A stretch of 64,000 nt of DNA from positions 7,536 to 71,535 of the forward strand of contig JBELMB010000006.1 in the NCBI GenBank assembly GCA_042088665.1. Direction: 5' to 3'. Under the pieces are notes generated by a model. That model was not told where the DNA came from. It did no database searches and saw nothing but the letters and a program-made list of their open reading frames with translations. Made by a program: the position numbers and the translations under genes. Of the stretch, positions 10,032-19,299 are shown piece after piece (within the stretch, counting starts at the first letter, position 1; each line of letters begins with the position of its first letter). Source of the stretch: JBELMB01 sp042088665 (GTDB taxonomy: Bacteria; Pseudomonadota; Alphaproteobacteria; Rhodobacterales; Rhodobacteraceae).

Positions 10032-10707
10032 AGGGCGCTTTGCCGCGTCGCGCCTTGACCCGGTCAAAGCGTCGGCATCGGCGTGGGTCAGTCAGGCTGC
10101 CAAAGACGCGAAGGCACGCGGCGAGGGCACCATTGACCTCGGTCTGGGGGAGCCCGATTTCGACACGCCACCGCATATCATAGAGGCCACGCACAGGCTC
10201 GTGTACTGGCCCGAGTACTGGCCCGAGTACTGGCCCGTGTACTGGCCCGCGCACAGGACCGCGCACTGGGCCGCGCTGCGCGGTGAAACGCGCTATCCAC
10301 CGACACAGGGAACGATCGAGATGCGTCAGGCCGTGGTCGACAAACTTCGCCGCGAGAACGATCTGACCTGTGCCATCGACGAGGTGATCGTGTCCAAAGG
10401 GGCCAAGCAGGTCCTGTTCCATGCGATGATGGCCACGCTGGAGCCAAGCGATGAGGTTCTGCTCTGCGCGCCCTGTTTCGGACGGTACAAGGACATCCTC
10501 CTGATCCTTGGCGGCAGGCCTGTGGCCGTCACATGCCCTGCGGAGCACGGTTCTCGCCTTGTGCCAGAGCAGCTTGAAAAAGCCATCACGCCGGGAACAC
10601 GCTGGATCCTGCTGAACCTTCCGTCCAACCCGGCGGGTGCTGTCTATTCGGACGCAGACCTGTGCGTTCGGGACGGTGCTGGAGAGACACTCAAACGAAA
10701 GATCTGA
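10021..10707 (+). pseudogene. Truncated class I/II aminotransferase with minisatellite insertion
   Basis: From ATG 10021 the product matches the N-terminal half of aspartate-type aminotransferases: IDLGLGEPDFDTPPHIIEA, then TRYPPTQGT, SKGAKQVLFHAMMATL, and NLPSNPAGAVYSDADL. The similarity ends just after the last motif and a stop follows at 10705, so the C-terminal half with the pyridoxal-phosphate lysine is missing. Inside the protein, between HR and AALRGETRY, about two dozen extra residues rich in YWP are inserted by a 12-bp tandem repeat (10192-10275). Both lesions argue for loss of function. The abrupt end lies four bases before an intact gene, which fits an in-place deletion. Confidence 0.8.
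10192..10275 (+). repeat. 12-bp tandem repeat, seven units
   Basis: Seven head-to-tail 12-base units start at 10192. The four central units read TACTGGCCCGAG or differ only in the next-to-last base. The outer units (CACAGGCTCGTG, CACAGGACCGCG, CACTGGGCCGCG) are diverged copies. The array keeps the reading frame of the damaged aminotransferase and encodes a YWPE/YWPV pattern. Internal near-identity suggests recent slippage expansion. Confidence 0.92.
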
Positions 10708-10710
10708 CCG

Positions 10711-11547
10711 ATGAAAAAACTTGTTCTGACAGGGGCGGCTGGCCGCCTTGGGTCCTACCTGCGCGAACCGCTGACACAGATGTGCGATGAATTGGTGTCG
10801 ACCGACATCGTTGACGGCATCGGTACGCTGTACGAGGGCGAGACCTACGCAAATGGCGATCTTGCCTCCTTGGATGACATGATGCGCGTTCTCGAAGGCG
10901 CTGACATGGTCGTCCACATGGGGGCCTACGCCGACGAGGCGCCATTTGAAAAACTGCTCGGTCCGAACTTTGTCGGTGCCTACAACGTCTGGGAAGCCGC
11001 GTACCAGAACGGTCTGAAACGCGTCATCTACGGCAGTTCCATCCACGCGGTCGGGATGCATCCAAAAACCGACTTCATCGGCACGGACGCGCGGCATCGC
11101 CCGGATACATTCTATGGGCTGGCCAAGTGTTTCGCCGAAGATCTCGGGTCGATGTACTGGGACAAGCGCGGGCTGGAAAGCGTGCACATGCGCATCTTGT
11201 CTTGTGCGCAGGTGACCAATGCCCGCGCCCTTGGATCGTGGTTGTCCTATGATGACCTGATCCAGCTGGTGCAGCGCTGTATCGAGACACCCGTCACCGG
11301 GTTTTCGGTGGTCTACGGCGTGTCCGACAATGATCGCGTGCCTGTCGACAACGCAAAGGCCAGTTTCCTGGGGTACCGGCCCAAGGATAACGCGGAAGAT
11401 TTCGCCAGGGACATCCTCGCCGAGACAGAGCCAATGGACAGCCAGGACCCCGGCAACATGTGCCATGGCGGGCCATTTGCCTCCGTCGAACTTGGCAACA
11501 GCGGTGTCGCGACCATGAACATCATCGACGACACCAAGAAAACCTGA
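10711..11547 (+). CDS. NAD-dependent epimerase/dehydratase family protein, uronate dehydrogenase-like
   Basis: The 278-residue Rossmann protein begins KKLVLTGAAGRLGSYLREPL, an NAD-binding glycine motif. It has the extended-SDR catalytic pattern with GSSIHAVG (serine) and YGLAKCFAEDLG (Tyr-xxx-Lys). Length and the SSIHAVG region resemble uronate dehydrogenases, which oxidise hexuronic acids to lactones. A sugar epimerase is the alternative. It starts four bases after the broken aminotransferase stop and is followed 11 bases later by an SDR gene, so it sits in a single transcription unit. Confidence 0.78.
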   Translation: MKKLVLTGAAGRLGSYLREPLTQMCDELVSTDIVDGIGTLYEGETYANGDLASLDDMMRVLEGADMVVHMGAYADEAPFEKLLGPNFVGAYNVWEAAYQNGLKRVIYGSSIHAVGMHPKTDFIGTDARHRPDTFYGLAKCFAEDLGSMYWDKRGLESVHMRILSCAQVTNARALGSWLSYDDLIQLVQRCIETPVTGFSVVYGVSDNDRVPVDNAKASFLGYRPKDNAEDFARDILAETEPMDSQDPGNMCHGGPFASVELGNSGVATMNIIDDTKKT

Positions 11548-11558
11548 GGAGAGAGATC

Positions 11559-12266
11559 ATGCCTGACGCAAAAGTAGCGCTGATCACCGCTGGCGGGTCC
11601 GGCATGGGTGCAGACAGCGCGCGGGCGCTTGCCGCGGATGGGTTCAAGGTCGGCATCCTGTCATCCTCGGGCAAGGGCGAGGCCTTGGCAAAAGAGCTTG
11701 GCGGTGTCGGCATCACGGGCACCAACCGATCCGACGCGGATCTGCAAAAGCTGGTGGATGCGGCGATGGCCCATTGGGGGCGCATCGACGTGCTGGTGAA
11801 CTCGGCGGGCCATGGCCCCCGTGCGCCCGTTCTGGAACTGACGGATGACGACTGGCACGAAGGCATGGAGGTCTATTTTCTCAACGCCGTGCGCCCAACG
11901 CGTCTGGTGACGCCGATCATGCAAAAACAGGGCGGCGGCGCGATCATCAACATCTCGACCTTTGCGGCGTTTGAGCCAAATCCCGTCTTTCCGACATCCG
12001 GGGTCATGCGCGCCGGTTTGGCCGCCTACAGCAAGCTTTTTGCCGACAAATATGCCGCTGAGAACATTCGCATGAACAATGTCCTTCCCGGCTTCATCGA
12101 CAGCCTGCCAGAGAAAGAAGAGTTCCGTTCGATGATCCCAATGGGACGCTACGGCAATTCTCTGGGCGAAATCGCCAGTGTCGTCGCCTTTCTGGCGTCA
12201 GAGGGAGGCGCATATATCACCGGCCAGAACATCCGCGTCGACGGCGGTATCACGCGGTCTGTCTGA
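11559..12266 (+). CDS. Short-chain dehydrogenase/reductase family protein, atypical active site
   Basis: The frame is open from 11460, but ATG 11559 follows a GAGGAGAGAG ribosome site and begins the SDR fold (KVALITAGGSGMGADSARAL). The 235-residue protein has NSAGHGPRAP and NISTFAAF segments and ends with the usual ITGQNIRVDGGIT. At the place where the catalytic Tyr-xxx-Lys is expected it reads FPTSGVMRAGLAAY, without that pair. This occurs in some SDR subfamilies and suggests a modified or absent dehydrogenase activity. Substrate unknown. Confidence 0.82.
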   Translation: MPDAKVALITAGGSGMGADSARALAADGFKVGILSSSGKGEALAKELGGVGITGTNRSDADLQKLVDAAMAHWGRIDVLVNSAGHGPRAPVLELTDDDWHEGMEVYFLNAVRPTRLVTPIMQKQGGGAIINISTFAAFEPNPVFPTSGVMRAGLAAYSKLFADKYAAENIRMNNVLPGFIDSLPEKEEFRSMIPMGRYGNSLGEIASVVAFLASEGGAYITGQNIRVDGGITRSV

Positions 12267-12536
12267 CGGATGGGGGCCAAGGCACTGGAGGGCCAGAGAG
12301 AAACGCGATTGACGCCGCCAAAATGGGGGCTATCCGGGCCCCCTGGCGTCTCACATCGTCACATTCTGGAATACGCAGGCAAACTGGTCGCGCAACTGCG
12401 TCTTTTGGACCGTGTCCACCCTGTTGTGCGGCAGTTCTTTCACCATTTCGATATCTCTGGGGCGCTTGAAACCGGTGAGATCGCATCCCTGAAGGCCGCT
12501 GGCGCAATCCAAACGAACGGTCCCTCACACGACCGA

Positions 12537-13093
12537 CAAGATCCTCATCGAACAGACCGGCGATGTTGCCGCATCACCTCTCATCAGCCGGAAAGGCGCA
12601 ACGCGGTCTCCCTTGAGATGCAGTAAGCCGTCCGACAGGCCCTGATCCGCTACGAGGCCACGGCGCGCGCCCATTTCGAAGAGGCCCTTGGCTGTCAGGC
12701 GCAGGCGTTCCAGATTTTCTTTTTTGCCCGTATGCCGGGACTGTTGTTCGACTATCTGCCGCACGAGGCCCCGGATGCGCAAAATGACACCTGCCGCCTG
12801 ACCTTTCCGGTCACCGCCCTGCTGCGCACCCCTCGGGGTCGCTGCATGGCGGTGCGATGGCGACGGCGATGGATATTTCCATCGGGTATCTGGTAAAGAA
12901 GGTCGCAGGCCCGGGGGCACCTATTGAGCTTAAAGTGCAGTTCATGCGACCAGTCATGGATGGCACGGTCACTTGCGAAGGCCGGTTCACCAAACGCGGG
13001 CAGTCCTTGTCACTCATGGAAAGCCGGCTCATGAGGCCTGATGGAAAACTCGCCGCGCTGGCGACAGCAACATGGAAGATGCCCACGCAATGA
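12537..13093 (+). pseudogene. Fused remnant: enoyl-CoA hydratase N-terminus joined to PaaI-type thioesterase
   Basis: From 12537 the plus strand reads KILIEQTGDVA and, after a frame change, QPERRNAVSLEM, the N-terminus of an enoyl-CoA hydratase. A TAA at 12624 interrupts it. The same frame then gives AHFEEALGCQAQAFQIFFF and LTFPVTALLRTP, the first half of a hotdog-fold acyl-CoA thioesterase. One base appears lost near 12831. The next frame continues with SGSLHGGAMATAMDISIGYL and runs to a stop at 13091-13093. The parts together look like two genes joined by a deletion and then frameshifted. The final stop overlaps the start of the following aminotransferase (ATGA at 13090). Confidence 0.65.
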
Positions 13094-14355
13094 CCACGAC
13101 ATCCAGCATAGATCCCGCGCTTTTGTCAGACATCCGCAGCCGCTTTGCGCATGTGGACACCTGCCCGTTCGAAGGCGAGCGGGTGTTCTTTGAAAACGCG
13201 GGCGGCGCGCTGACGCTGAACTCGGTGGTCGATACTTCCGCGAAATTTGCGGCGATCCCCGACAATCAGGGGCGCGACAATCCGGCGGCCCACGCGCTGG
13301 TGGCGCTGATCGACAAGGCCAAGGCCGATATGGCGGAGTTCTTCAATGCGCCGGGGGGCACGTTCTTTGTCGGCGAAAGCGGGACCGAGTTGCTGTTCCG
13401 TCTGGTGCGCACCGCCTGTGTCGGCACGCCGGAGGGGCGCATCCTTGGCAGCACGCTGGAACATCCCGCGACGCGCAGCGCGGCGCGTCATTGGGGCGAG
13501 GTATCGGGCAAGCCGCATGTCCTCGTGGCCCATGACGACGCGACGGGGTGCGTCGGCCCAGAGCAATACGTGCCCGAAATCACCGCTGATACGCGGGTGG
13601 CGACGATCCTGCACACCTCTCCGGTGACCGGTATGGGCGTGGACGTGGCCGCAATCGCCGCTGAGATCCGCAAGGTCGCGCCTGAATGCATCATCATCGT
13701 TGACGGCATCCAGCACGCAGCGCACGGACGGCTGGATCTCACCAGCTATGATATCGACGGATATGTGGTCTCGCCCTACAAGGTGTTCTCACGCCATGGC
13801 TACGGCGTGGCCTGGGTCTCTGATCGGTTGAACGCCCTCAAGCATGAGCATCTCATTGGCGCGCCCGGGGAGCCTTGGGAATTCGGCACGCGCGACACCG
13901 GGGCCTACGTGACGTTTTCCGATGTTGTGGACTACTTTGATTGGTTGGGTGGTCAGGTGTCGGATGCCACCGACCGGCGGGCGCGGATCGTGGCCGCGGG
14001 GGAGGCGATCCATGCGCATGAGCAGCGCCTGACCGATGCCATGATCCACGGCACCGGGAACCAGACCGGCCTCGCCGATATGCCCAGTGTGACGATCATC
14101 GGAGGCGTGGAAAACCCCCGTCGCGAGGGCCTTGTCTGCATAAGTGTTGAGGGCCAAGCCGCGCCTGACGTGGTGACGCAATTGCGCGAACGGGGCATCC
14201 GGACGCATACGCGCAAGGCCGATCACTACTCGGGCAATATCCTTGACCCGCTGGGCATGGACGCCGCCATTCGCGTGTCGATGTGCCACTACAATTCCGA
14301 AGCAGATGTCGCAAAGTTCCTTGCGGCAATGCGTGAAATCACAGAAGCCGCATGA
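13090..14355 (+). CDS. Aminotransferase class V family protein (cysteine desulfurase-like fold)
   Basis: The 421-residue PLP enzyme shows the class V layout: FENAGGALTLNSVVD near the N-terminus, GESGTELLFRLVR, LEHPATRSAARHWGE, a PLP-aspartate segment IIIVDGIQHAAHG, and SPYKVFSRHGYGVAW with the Schiff-base lysine. The frame opens at 13072, but ATG 13090 overlaps the upstream stop and gives a natural start. Family members include cysteine desulfurases, kynureninase-like enzymes and isopenicillin epimerase-like proteins, and I cannot choose a reaction. It is the last intact gene of this unit before a decayed transporter on the opposite strand. Confidence 0.82.
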   Translation: MTTTSSIDPALLSDIRSRFAHVDTCPFEGERVFFENAGGALTLNSVVDTSAKFAAIPDNQGRDNPAAHALVALIDKAKADMAEFFNAPGGTFFVGESGTELLFRLVRTACVGTPEGRILGSTLEHPATRSAARHWGEVSGKPHVLVAHDDATGCVGPEQYVPEITADTRVATILHTSPVTGMGVDVAAIAAEIRKVAPECIIIVDGIQHAAHGRLDLTSYDIDGYVVSPYKVFSRHGYGVAWVSDRLNALKHEHLIGAPGEPWEFGTRDTGAYVTFSDVVDYFDWLGGQVSDATDRRARIVAAGEAIHAHEQRLTDAMIHGTGNQTGLADMPSVTIIGGVENPRREGLVCISVEGQAAPDVVTQLRERGIRTHTRKADHYSGNILDPLGMDAAIRVSMCHYNSEADVAKFLAAMREITEAA

Positions 14356-14559
14356 ACGGAGCCCCAGCCGACCAGGCGGACTGGGCCTGAAAACGCGACA
14401 ACAGGTCGGGATCAACAGTGTCACTGTCTGCGCGCGCTTTGCAGCGCAGACAGCGCCCCTGCGCCCGGCAGGCGGGGAGGGGGCTTGCGGTCCGGGGCCT
14501 CGCCGTCGTTCAGGATGCGTTGCGCATCCTCCTGTCGGCTTGACAGGGTCTTTGTGGGC

Positions 14560-16110
14560 ATCAATCCGGCCACGTCGATCACGATGAACCTGTGACCGAC
14601 GTTGGCCTTGGCCTGCGGTACGAGATTGGCGTTGGGGATCTCTGACAGCATCGCTGCATCGGTCGGGGAAGTGCCCTGTGCGTCAGTTGCCCAACGGGCC
14701 GGGATCGGTTCATCTCTTTCGGCGGCGCGGCGGATCTTGGACCGCGCGGCCACGGGCAACGCCAAGTCGAGGATGACGTGCGCCCCGTCAGATGCGGGCA
14801 GCGCGATCCCGACGGGTCTGTGCCCCACGTCTGCCTTGCGCCCGCACGAGGACCCGATCCCGGCTGCGACCATCAGATAGGTCTCAACAAGGCGCGCATG
14901 CACGCTGAAGGTGCCGAGCGCGCAGACCACGACCACGCAGGGCCCAAGACCGCGGCAAGGAACCTTGATGATCTGCACGATCAAGGAGATGACAAAGATG
15001 AAATCGTTAGCAGCGCCATGTTGCCCAGATACATTGAGGCGATCAGACCCCGTGCGAATTCCGGGTTCTGCGACATGAACAGCGGGCCGGGGCGCAAACC
15101 CCAGAGCCGGAAGGCCGCCTGCAGCACCGCCGTGGAGGCGGACCCCGAAAAGCCCGGTGTCTAAAGTGGGATCATGGCCCCGGAGGACGCCGCGTTGTAT
15201 GCGGTTTCGGGCGCGACCAGTCCGGCCATGTCACCTGTGCCGAAGGCCTCGGGCTTTTGGGAAACCGAACGCACGATCGAGCATACCGTGAGCGAAGCAA
15301 TCGCCGCGCATGCGCCCGGTATGCCCCTTTGACAAAGCCAAGGATGGATCCGCGCACCATTGTCATGGGCGTCGAGATCCAGTCCTGCGCCGAGAGCCGG
15401 AAACGCTCTCCCTTTTGTGTGGAACGATGGCCCCCGTCCCGCGCTTGTGCAGGCCATTGCAGAAGGCGTAAAACAACGCGCCCAAACCAAAGGGGCCGAT
15501 GGCGATGGGAATGAATTGGATGCCACCGGTCAGCTCGGCAGACCCGAAAGGAAAAGGCCACTGTCCGGTCTGCGGATCGACGTCAACGGCGCCAAGAGCA
15601 AATCCGATCAGGGCCGAAATGACGCCCGGTTTCCAGTGGACCCGATCGTCGCCAAAAGCGTCGGCATCCCCATCATGGCCGACAGGAAATTCTCTGCCGG
15701 ACCAAAACTGCGCGACACCTGACTGAACAAAGGCGCAAGGATCGTGATCAGGATGACACCAGCCGTGCCACCCACAAAGGAGGCCGCTGCCTGCATCATC
15801 GGCCCGCCCCTTTTTGTCCACTGGAAAGCCGTCAAAGGTAGCGGCGACCGAGGCGCTTTCTCCGAGGGTGTTCAGCAGGATGGAGGTGATCGTGCCACCG
15901 GAGAGTGCGCCATGGTATAGGGCCGCCAGCATCACGATGGCGCCCATCGGATCCATTCCGAAGGTCACCGGCAACAGGACCGGCAGATGGGCCAAAGCCG
16001 AGGTTGCCCCCGACGATCATCCCGACCACGGCCCCGATGAGCAGATACACGATGTTGATCGGAGAGATTGCCACCAAGACGCCCATTCTCAGATCGGCGA
16101 AGATGTCCAT
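14560..16110 (-). pseudogene. tctA: tctA, tripartite tricarboxylate transporter large permease, heavily frameshifted
   Basis: Reading the minus strand from ATG 16110, consecutive frames give recognisable TctA segments in the right order: MDIFADLRMGVLVAISPINI; TFGMDPMGAIVMLAAL and TSILLNTLGESASVAATFDG; VGGTAGVILITILAPLF; DPQTGQWPFPFGSAELTGGI; APETAYNAASSGAMIPL; then GLIASMYLGNMALL and VVVVCALGTFSVHARLVETY. The segments lie in different frames and are separated by several frameshifts and stops, so the gene cannot make a functional 500-residue permease. TctB and TctC partners are not recognisable beside it. The left boundary is approximate. Confidence 0.8.
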
Positions 16111-16694
16111 ATCACTTGCTCTGGTATGTCGGTGGCGCGGGAGAGGCGGGTCAAAGCGGCAGTGTGATCTGGCATCGCACGTCGATTTGCGCCGTTTGGG
16201 GGCGCGCAGGTCTTCACCGGCCTTTGGTTTGGCGCGGGGCCCTTGGGGGGCACCCCGGCGGACGTTGTGAAAGGACGTTCGGGCAGGGGGATCCGTCTGA
16301 CGCATGTCACAAGGGGCGGCTTGCCGAGCCGAAATTTGGGATGTGACCCTGCGCGCACCGCGCTCTGTGGCAGATGACTCTGCAGGTCGGATGCGCGCCC
16401 TCTTGTTTGGGAAGTACGGCTCCAGCGCCGTCTTCATGGCTCTTGGCGCGGTCACGTCTCATGGGAAACCCGACATGCAAGCTGCCTTGATCGACACGCT
16501 GCTGACGCGAAGGTTCGCGTGTTTACCGTCTGAACATCACCACCAGAGACATCTTTTGCCTGAATGTCGTGCGCGCAATGCATGCGTGGGCGCTTTTTTC
16601 AGCAAATCGGCGCAGCGCTCGTGAAAAGACCTGCCGATTTCACCTGTTGCGGTCCGGGCCGCTTAGCGTGCCAAGGCACCTAGGGGGATAAAGC
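16111..16694 (+). other. Intergenic region upstream of ABC operon
   Basis: These 584 bases lie between the decayed tctA and the start of the ABC importer operon. Open frames on both strands show no family resemblance. Part may be leftover tctB or tctC sequence, but I could not recognise it. The last 15 bases hold the GGGGGA ribosome site of the next gene. Confidence 0.4.
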
Positions 16695-17705
16695 ATGAAA
16701 AATTTCGGAACCTTCAAAAGCACCGCGGCGGCAGTCGCTCTTGCAACGTCATCAATGACCGCCAGCGCCGTGCAGGCTGAGGATACGATCAACTGTGTCT
16801 TTCCTTTCTGGTTCGGCTTTGCACCTGTCATGGTTGCCGACAAACTGGGCTATTTTGCCGAAGACGACCTGACCGTCACATGGGCCTTTGACAATGACCG
16901 CGCGAATGTCTTGCCCGCGCTTGAGACCGGCGCGATTGACTGCACGATGCGCACCATCGGCGAAAGCATGGCGCGCCCGCGCACGGCGGACACTACGGGC
17001 ACCATCATCGGAACCATCGATATTTCCATCGGCGCGGACGGCGTCGTCTCTGGCCCCGGCATCGAGACAGTGGCCGATCTGGTCGGCAAATCCTTTGCCG
17101 GAGAGATCAATCACCCCGGCACGGTGATGACCCAATTCGCGCTGAGCGAGATCGGCTATTCGATCGCGGATCTGGACATCAAGCTGATCAACACCGACGA
17201 TTCGATCGCGGTTTTCGAGGATGACAGCATTGCAGCCGTTGCAACCTGGGAACCGATGCTCAGCCAGATCGTCAAGAACACCTCGCGCGAGGGATCGAAA
17301 GTCCTGCTTTCCTCCGCAGATTTCGAAGGCCTGATCACGGACATCATTCTTGTGCGCACGGATGACTACACCGCCAATCCGGAAAAATACGCCAGCTTCC
17401 TGCGCGGGATCTATCGCGCGATTGACGTCTACATGGCGGACCCGGACAAGTTCATCGGCCTGTCGGCGTCAGAATATGGTGTCCCCGATGCCGAGATGAA
17501 AGAGGCGCTCGCCGGGGTGCGATACACCACCTACGAAGAAACGATGGCCTATATGCCCACCACGGCCGACGGCACCCTGAAAGAGGTCTTTGACAGCTTC
17601 AACGAGATCAACGCAGCGCTTGATCTGCAAGACGCGCCGCTCAGCTACGCGCCCTATATCGACGGATCCCTGTTGCCGGATCTGTTCGAAGGCAAGACAA
17701 GATAA
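16695..17705 (+). CDS. ABC transporter substrate-binding protein (NitT/TauT, NMT1/THI5-like)
   Basis: The 336-residue protein has an N-terminal signal peptide (basic MKNFGTFK, hydrophobic stretch, likely cleavage after AVQA near residue 28). An NMT1/THI5-like binding fold follows, starting INCVFPFWFGFAPVMVADKLGYFAEDDL. This class binds nitrate, taurine, sulfonates, thiamine precursors or aromatic acids in the periplasm. A good Shine-Dalgarno (GGGGGA) precedes the start. It is followed directly by the permease and ATPase of the same importer. The ligand is unknown; the downstream Rieske oxygenase and SDRs suggest a small aromatic, quaternary-amine or organosulfur compound. Confidence 0.87.
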   Translation: MKNFGTFKSTAAAVALATSSMTASAVQAEDTINCVFPFWFGFAPVMVADKLGYFAEDDLTVTWAFDNDRANVLPALETGAIDCTMRTIGESMARPRTADTTGTIIGTIDISIGADGVVSGPGIETVADLVGKSFAGEINHPGTVMTQFALSEIGYSIADLDIKLINTDDSIAVFEDDSIAAVATWEPMLSQIVKNTSREGSKVLLSSADFEGLITDIILVRTDDYTANPEKYASFLRGIYRAIDVYMADPDKFIGLSASEYGVPDAEMKEALAGVRYTTYEETMAYMPTTADGTLKEVFDSFNEINAALDLQDAPLSYAPYIDGSLLPDLFEGKTR

Positions 17706-17714
17706 CATCTGACC

Positions 17715-18491
17715 ATGCTCGCCTTTCGGCAAAGAATATCCCGCCAGTCCGAAGTGATCCTTGGACTGGCGGGATTGATAACCTTCTTCGTCATCTGGGA
17801 TCTGACCGCTCGGTCCGGTTGGATCAGCCAGCAATTCCTGCCCACACCCTTTGCCGTCGTTGCGGCCTTTGTACGGCTGTTTGTCGAAGCGGACTTTGCA
17901 ACGGACATCGTGATCTCGATATGGCGCGTCTGGTTCGCCTTTTTGCTGTCAGTGGTGGTCGCCGTGCCCCTTGGCATCCTGATGTCGTGCTACCGTGCCG
18001 TTGGCGCATTCTTTGAGCCCTTCGTGGATTTCATCCGCTATCTGCCAGTGCCTGCAATGGTTCCGCTTTTGATCATCTGGTTTGGTGTCGGAGAGGCCTC
18101 AAAGATCGCCGTTCTCTGGATGGGCACCTTCTTTCAACTGGTGCTTTTGATCACCGACGACACCAAACGTGTGCCAAAGGAATATGTCGAATCCGGTTTC
18201 ACCCTCGGGGCCAACCAATGGCAAGTCATCCGCGACATCATCTTTCCGGCGGCCTTGCCCAATATGGTCGACAATCTGCGCATCACGCTTGGATGGTGCT
18301 GGACCTATCTGATCATCGCAGAGATCGTCGCCGCCTCTTCGGGGGTTGGTCATGTGATCTGGTCGCTGCGCCGCTTTGTCAAAACACCCGAGGTGATGGC
18401 CGGGATCATCGCCATTGGCATCATCGGTCTGCTGACGGACCAGGCCTTCCGCCTGGCGCACCGTCGCGGCTTTCGCTACCTGGATCGCTAG
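17715..18491 (+). CDS. ABC transporter permease (SsuC/TauC family)
   Basis: The 258-residue inner-membrane protein has about six hydrophobic helices and the BPD-transport EAA loop near residues 150-175 (VPKEYVESGFTLGANQWQ, then the PAALPNMVDNLRI segment). It belongs to the NitT/TauT group of single-permease importers and should work as a homodimer with the ATPase that starts two bases after its stop. The gene begins ten bases after the binding-protein gene, so the three genes form one unit. Confidence 0.88.
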   Translation: MLAFRQRISRQSEVILGLAGLITFFVIWDLTARSGWISQQFLPTPFAVVAAFVRLFVEADFATDIVISIWRVWFAFLLSVVVAVPLGILMSCYRAVGAFFEPFVDFIRYLPVPAMVPLLIIWFGVGEASKIAVLWMGTFFQLVLLITDDTKRVPKEYVESGFTLGANQWQVIRDIIFPAALPNMVDNLRITLGWCWTYLIIAEIVAASSGVGHVIWSLRRFVKTPEVMAGIIAIGIIGLLTDQAFRLAHRRGFRYLDR

Positions 18492-18492
18492 G

Positions 18493-19299
18493 ATGAGCTA
18501 CCTCAAGATTGACAAGGTTGCCAAAACCTTCCGCACGGACGGGCGCGAAGTGCACGCCGTGACACCTTTGTCGCTGCAGATAGATCGCGGGCAGATCGTG
18601 ACCTTCCTTGGGCCGTCGGGATGCGGAAAGACGACCCTTATGCGCATCATCGGCGGATTGGAGACACCAACAAGCGGCAGCATCACGCTGGATGGGGCGC
18701 CGCTGGGCAAACCTGACCGGCGGCGCGGGATGGTGTTTCAGTCCTACGCGGCTTTCCCCTGGCTGACCGTGGCGGGGAACATCGAACTGGCCCTGAAGTA
18801 CCGTCGCGATCTGAGCCATGCGCAAAAGCGAGAGACCGTCGCCCGCTTGATCGATCTGGTGGGGCTGACTGGCTTCGATGCCGGCTACACCAACCACATC
18901 TCTGGCGGGATGCGCCAGCGCGTTGCCATTGCCCGCACGCTGGCGGCGGATCCGGATGTCCTGCTTATGGACGAACCCTTTGGCGCGCTGGACGCGCTCA
19001 CGCGGGAGCACTTGCAGAACCGACTGCTGGAAATCAATCGCATCGAAAACAAGACGACCATCTTCGTCACCCATGACGTGGAAGAGGCGATCTATCTGGC
19101 GCATCGCATCATCTTGTTTTCGGCCCGGCCCGCCCGCATTCTGGAAGACATAGATGTCAGTGGTGTGTTCGGCGATCAGCCCCGCGATCAAAGCATGCGC
19201 GATGATCCGGCGTTTCTGGATCTGCGCAAACGCGTGCAGACCCTGATCCGCAAGGAACACAACCGCGCCGAAGAAAGGCCCGCCGCCGATGCCGTATGA
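18493..19299 (+). CDS. ABC transporter ATP-binding protein (SsuB/TauB family)
   Basis: The 268-residue ATPase shows Walker A GPSGCGKTT (about residues 37-45), Q-loop VFQSYAAFPWLT, signature SGGMRQRVAIAR, Walker B VLLMDEPFGALD and the switch histidine in FVTHDVEEA. It should power the importer formed with the two preceding genes on the cytoplasmic side. Its last 11 bases overlap the start of the next SDR gene, which supports cotranscription with the catabolic enzymes downstream. Confidence 0.92.
   Translation: MSYLKIDKVAKTFRTDGREVHAVTPLSLQIDRGQIVTFLGPSGCGKTTLMRIIGGLETPTSGSITLDGAPLGKPDRRRGMVFQSYAAFPWLTVAGNIELALKYRRDLSHAQKRETVARLIDLVGLTGFDAGYTNHISGGMRQRVAIARTLAADPDVLLMDEPFGALDALTREHLQNRLLEINRIENKTTIFVTHDVEEAIYLAHRIILFSARPARILEDIDVSGVFGDQPRDQSMRDDPAFLDLRKRVQTLIRKEHNRAEERPAADAV

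Noticed and set aside
10192..10275. Possible CRISPR array (also considered at 25843 and 46783)
   Set aside because: Units are short and directly adjacent with no unique spacers, and no cas genes are present; these are minisatellites.
9949..11466. Minus-strand frame of 505 codons with GPVRGPVHGPV repeats
   Set aside because: It is the antisense shadow of the 12-bp repeat, the broken aminotransferase and the epimerase gene; both strands stay open because of high GC.
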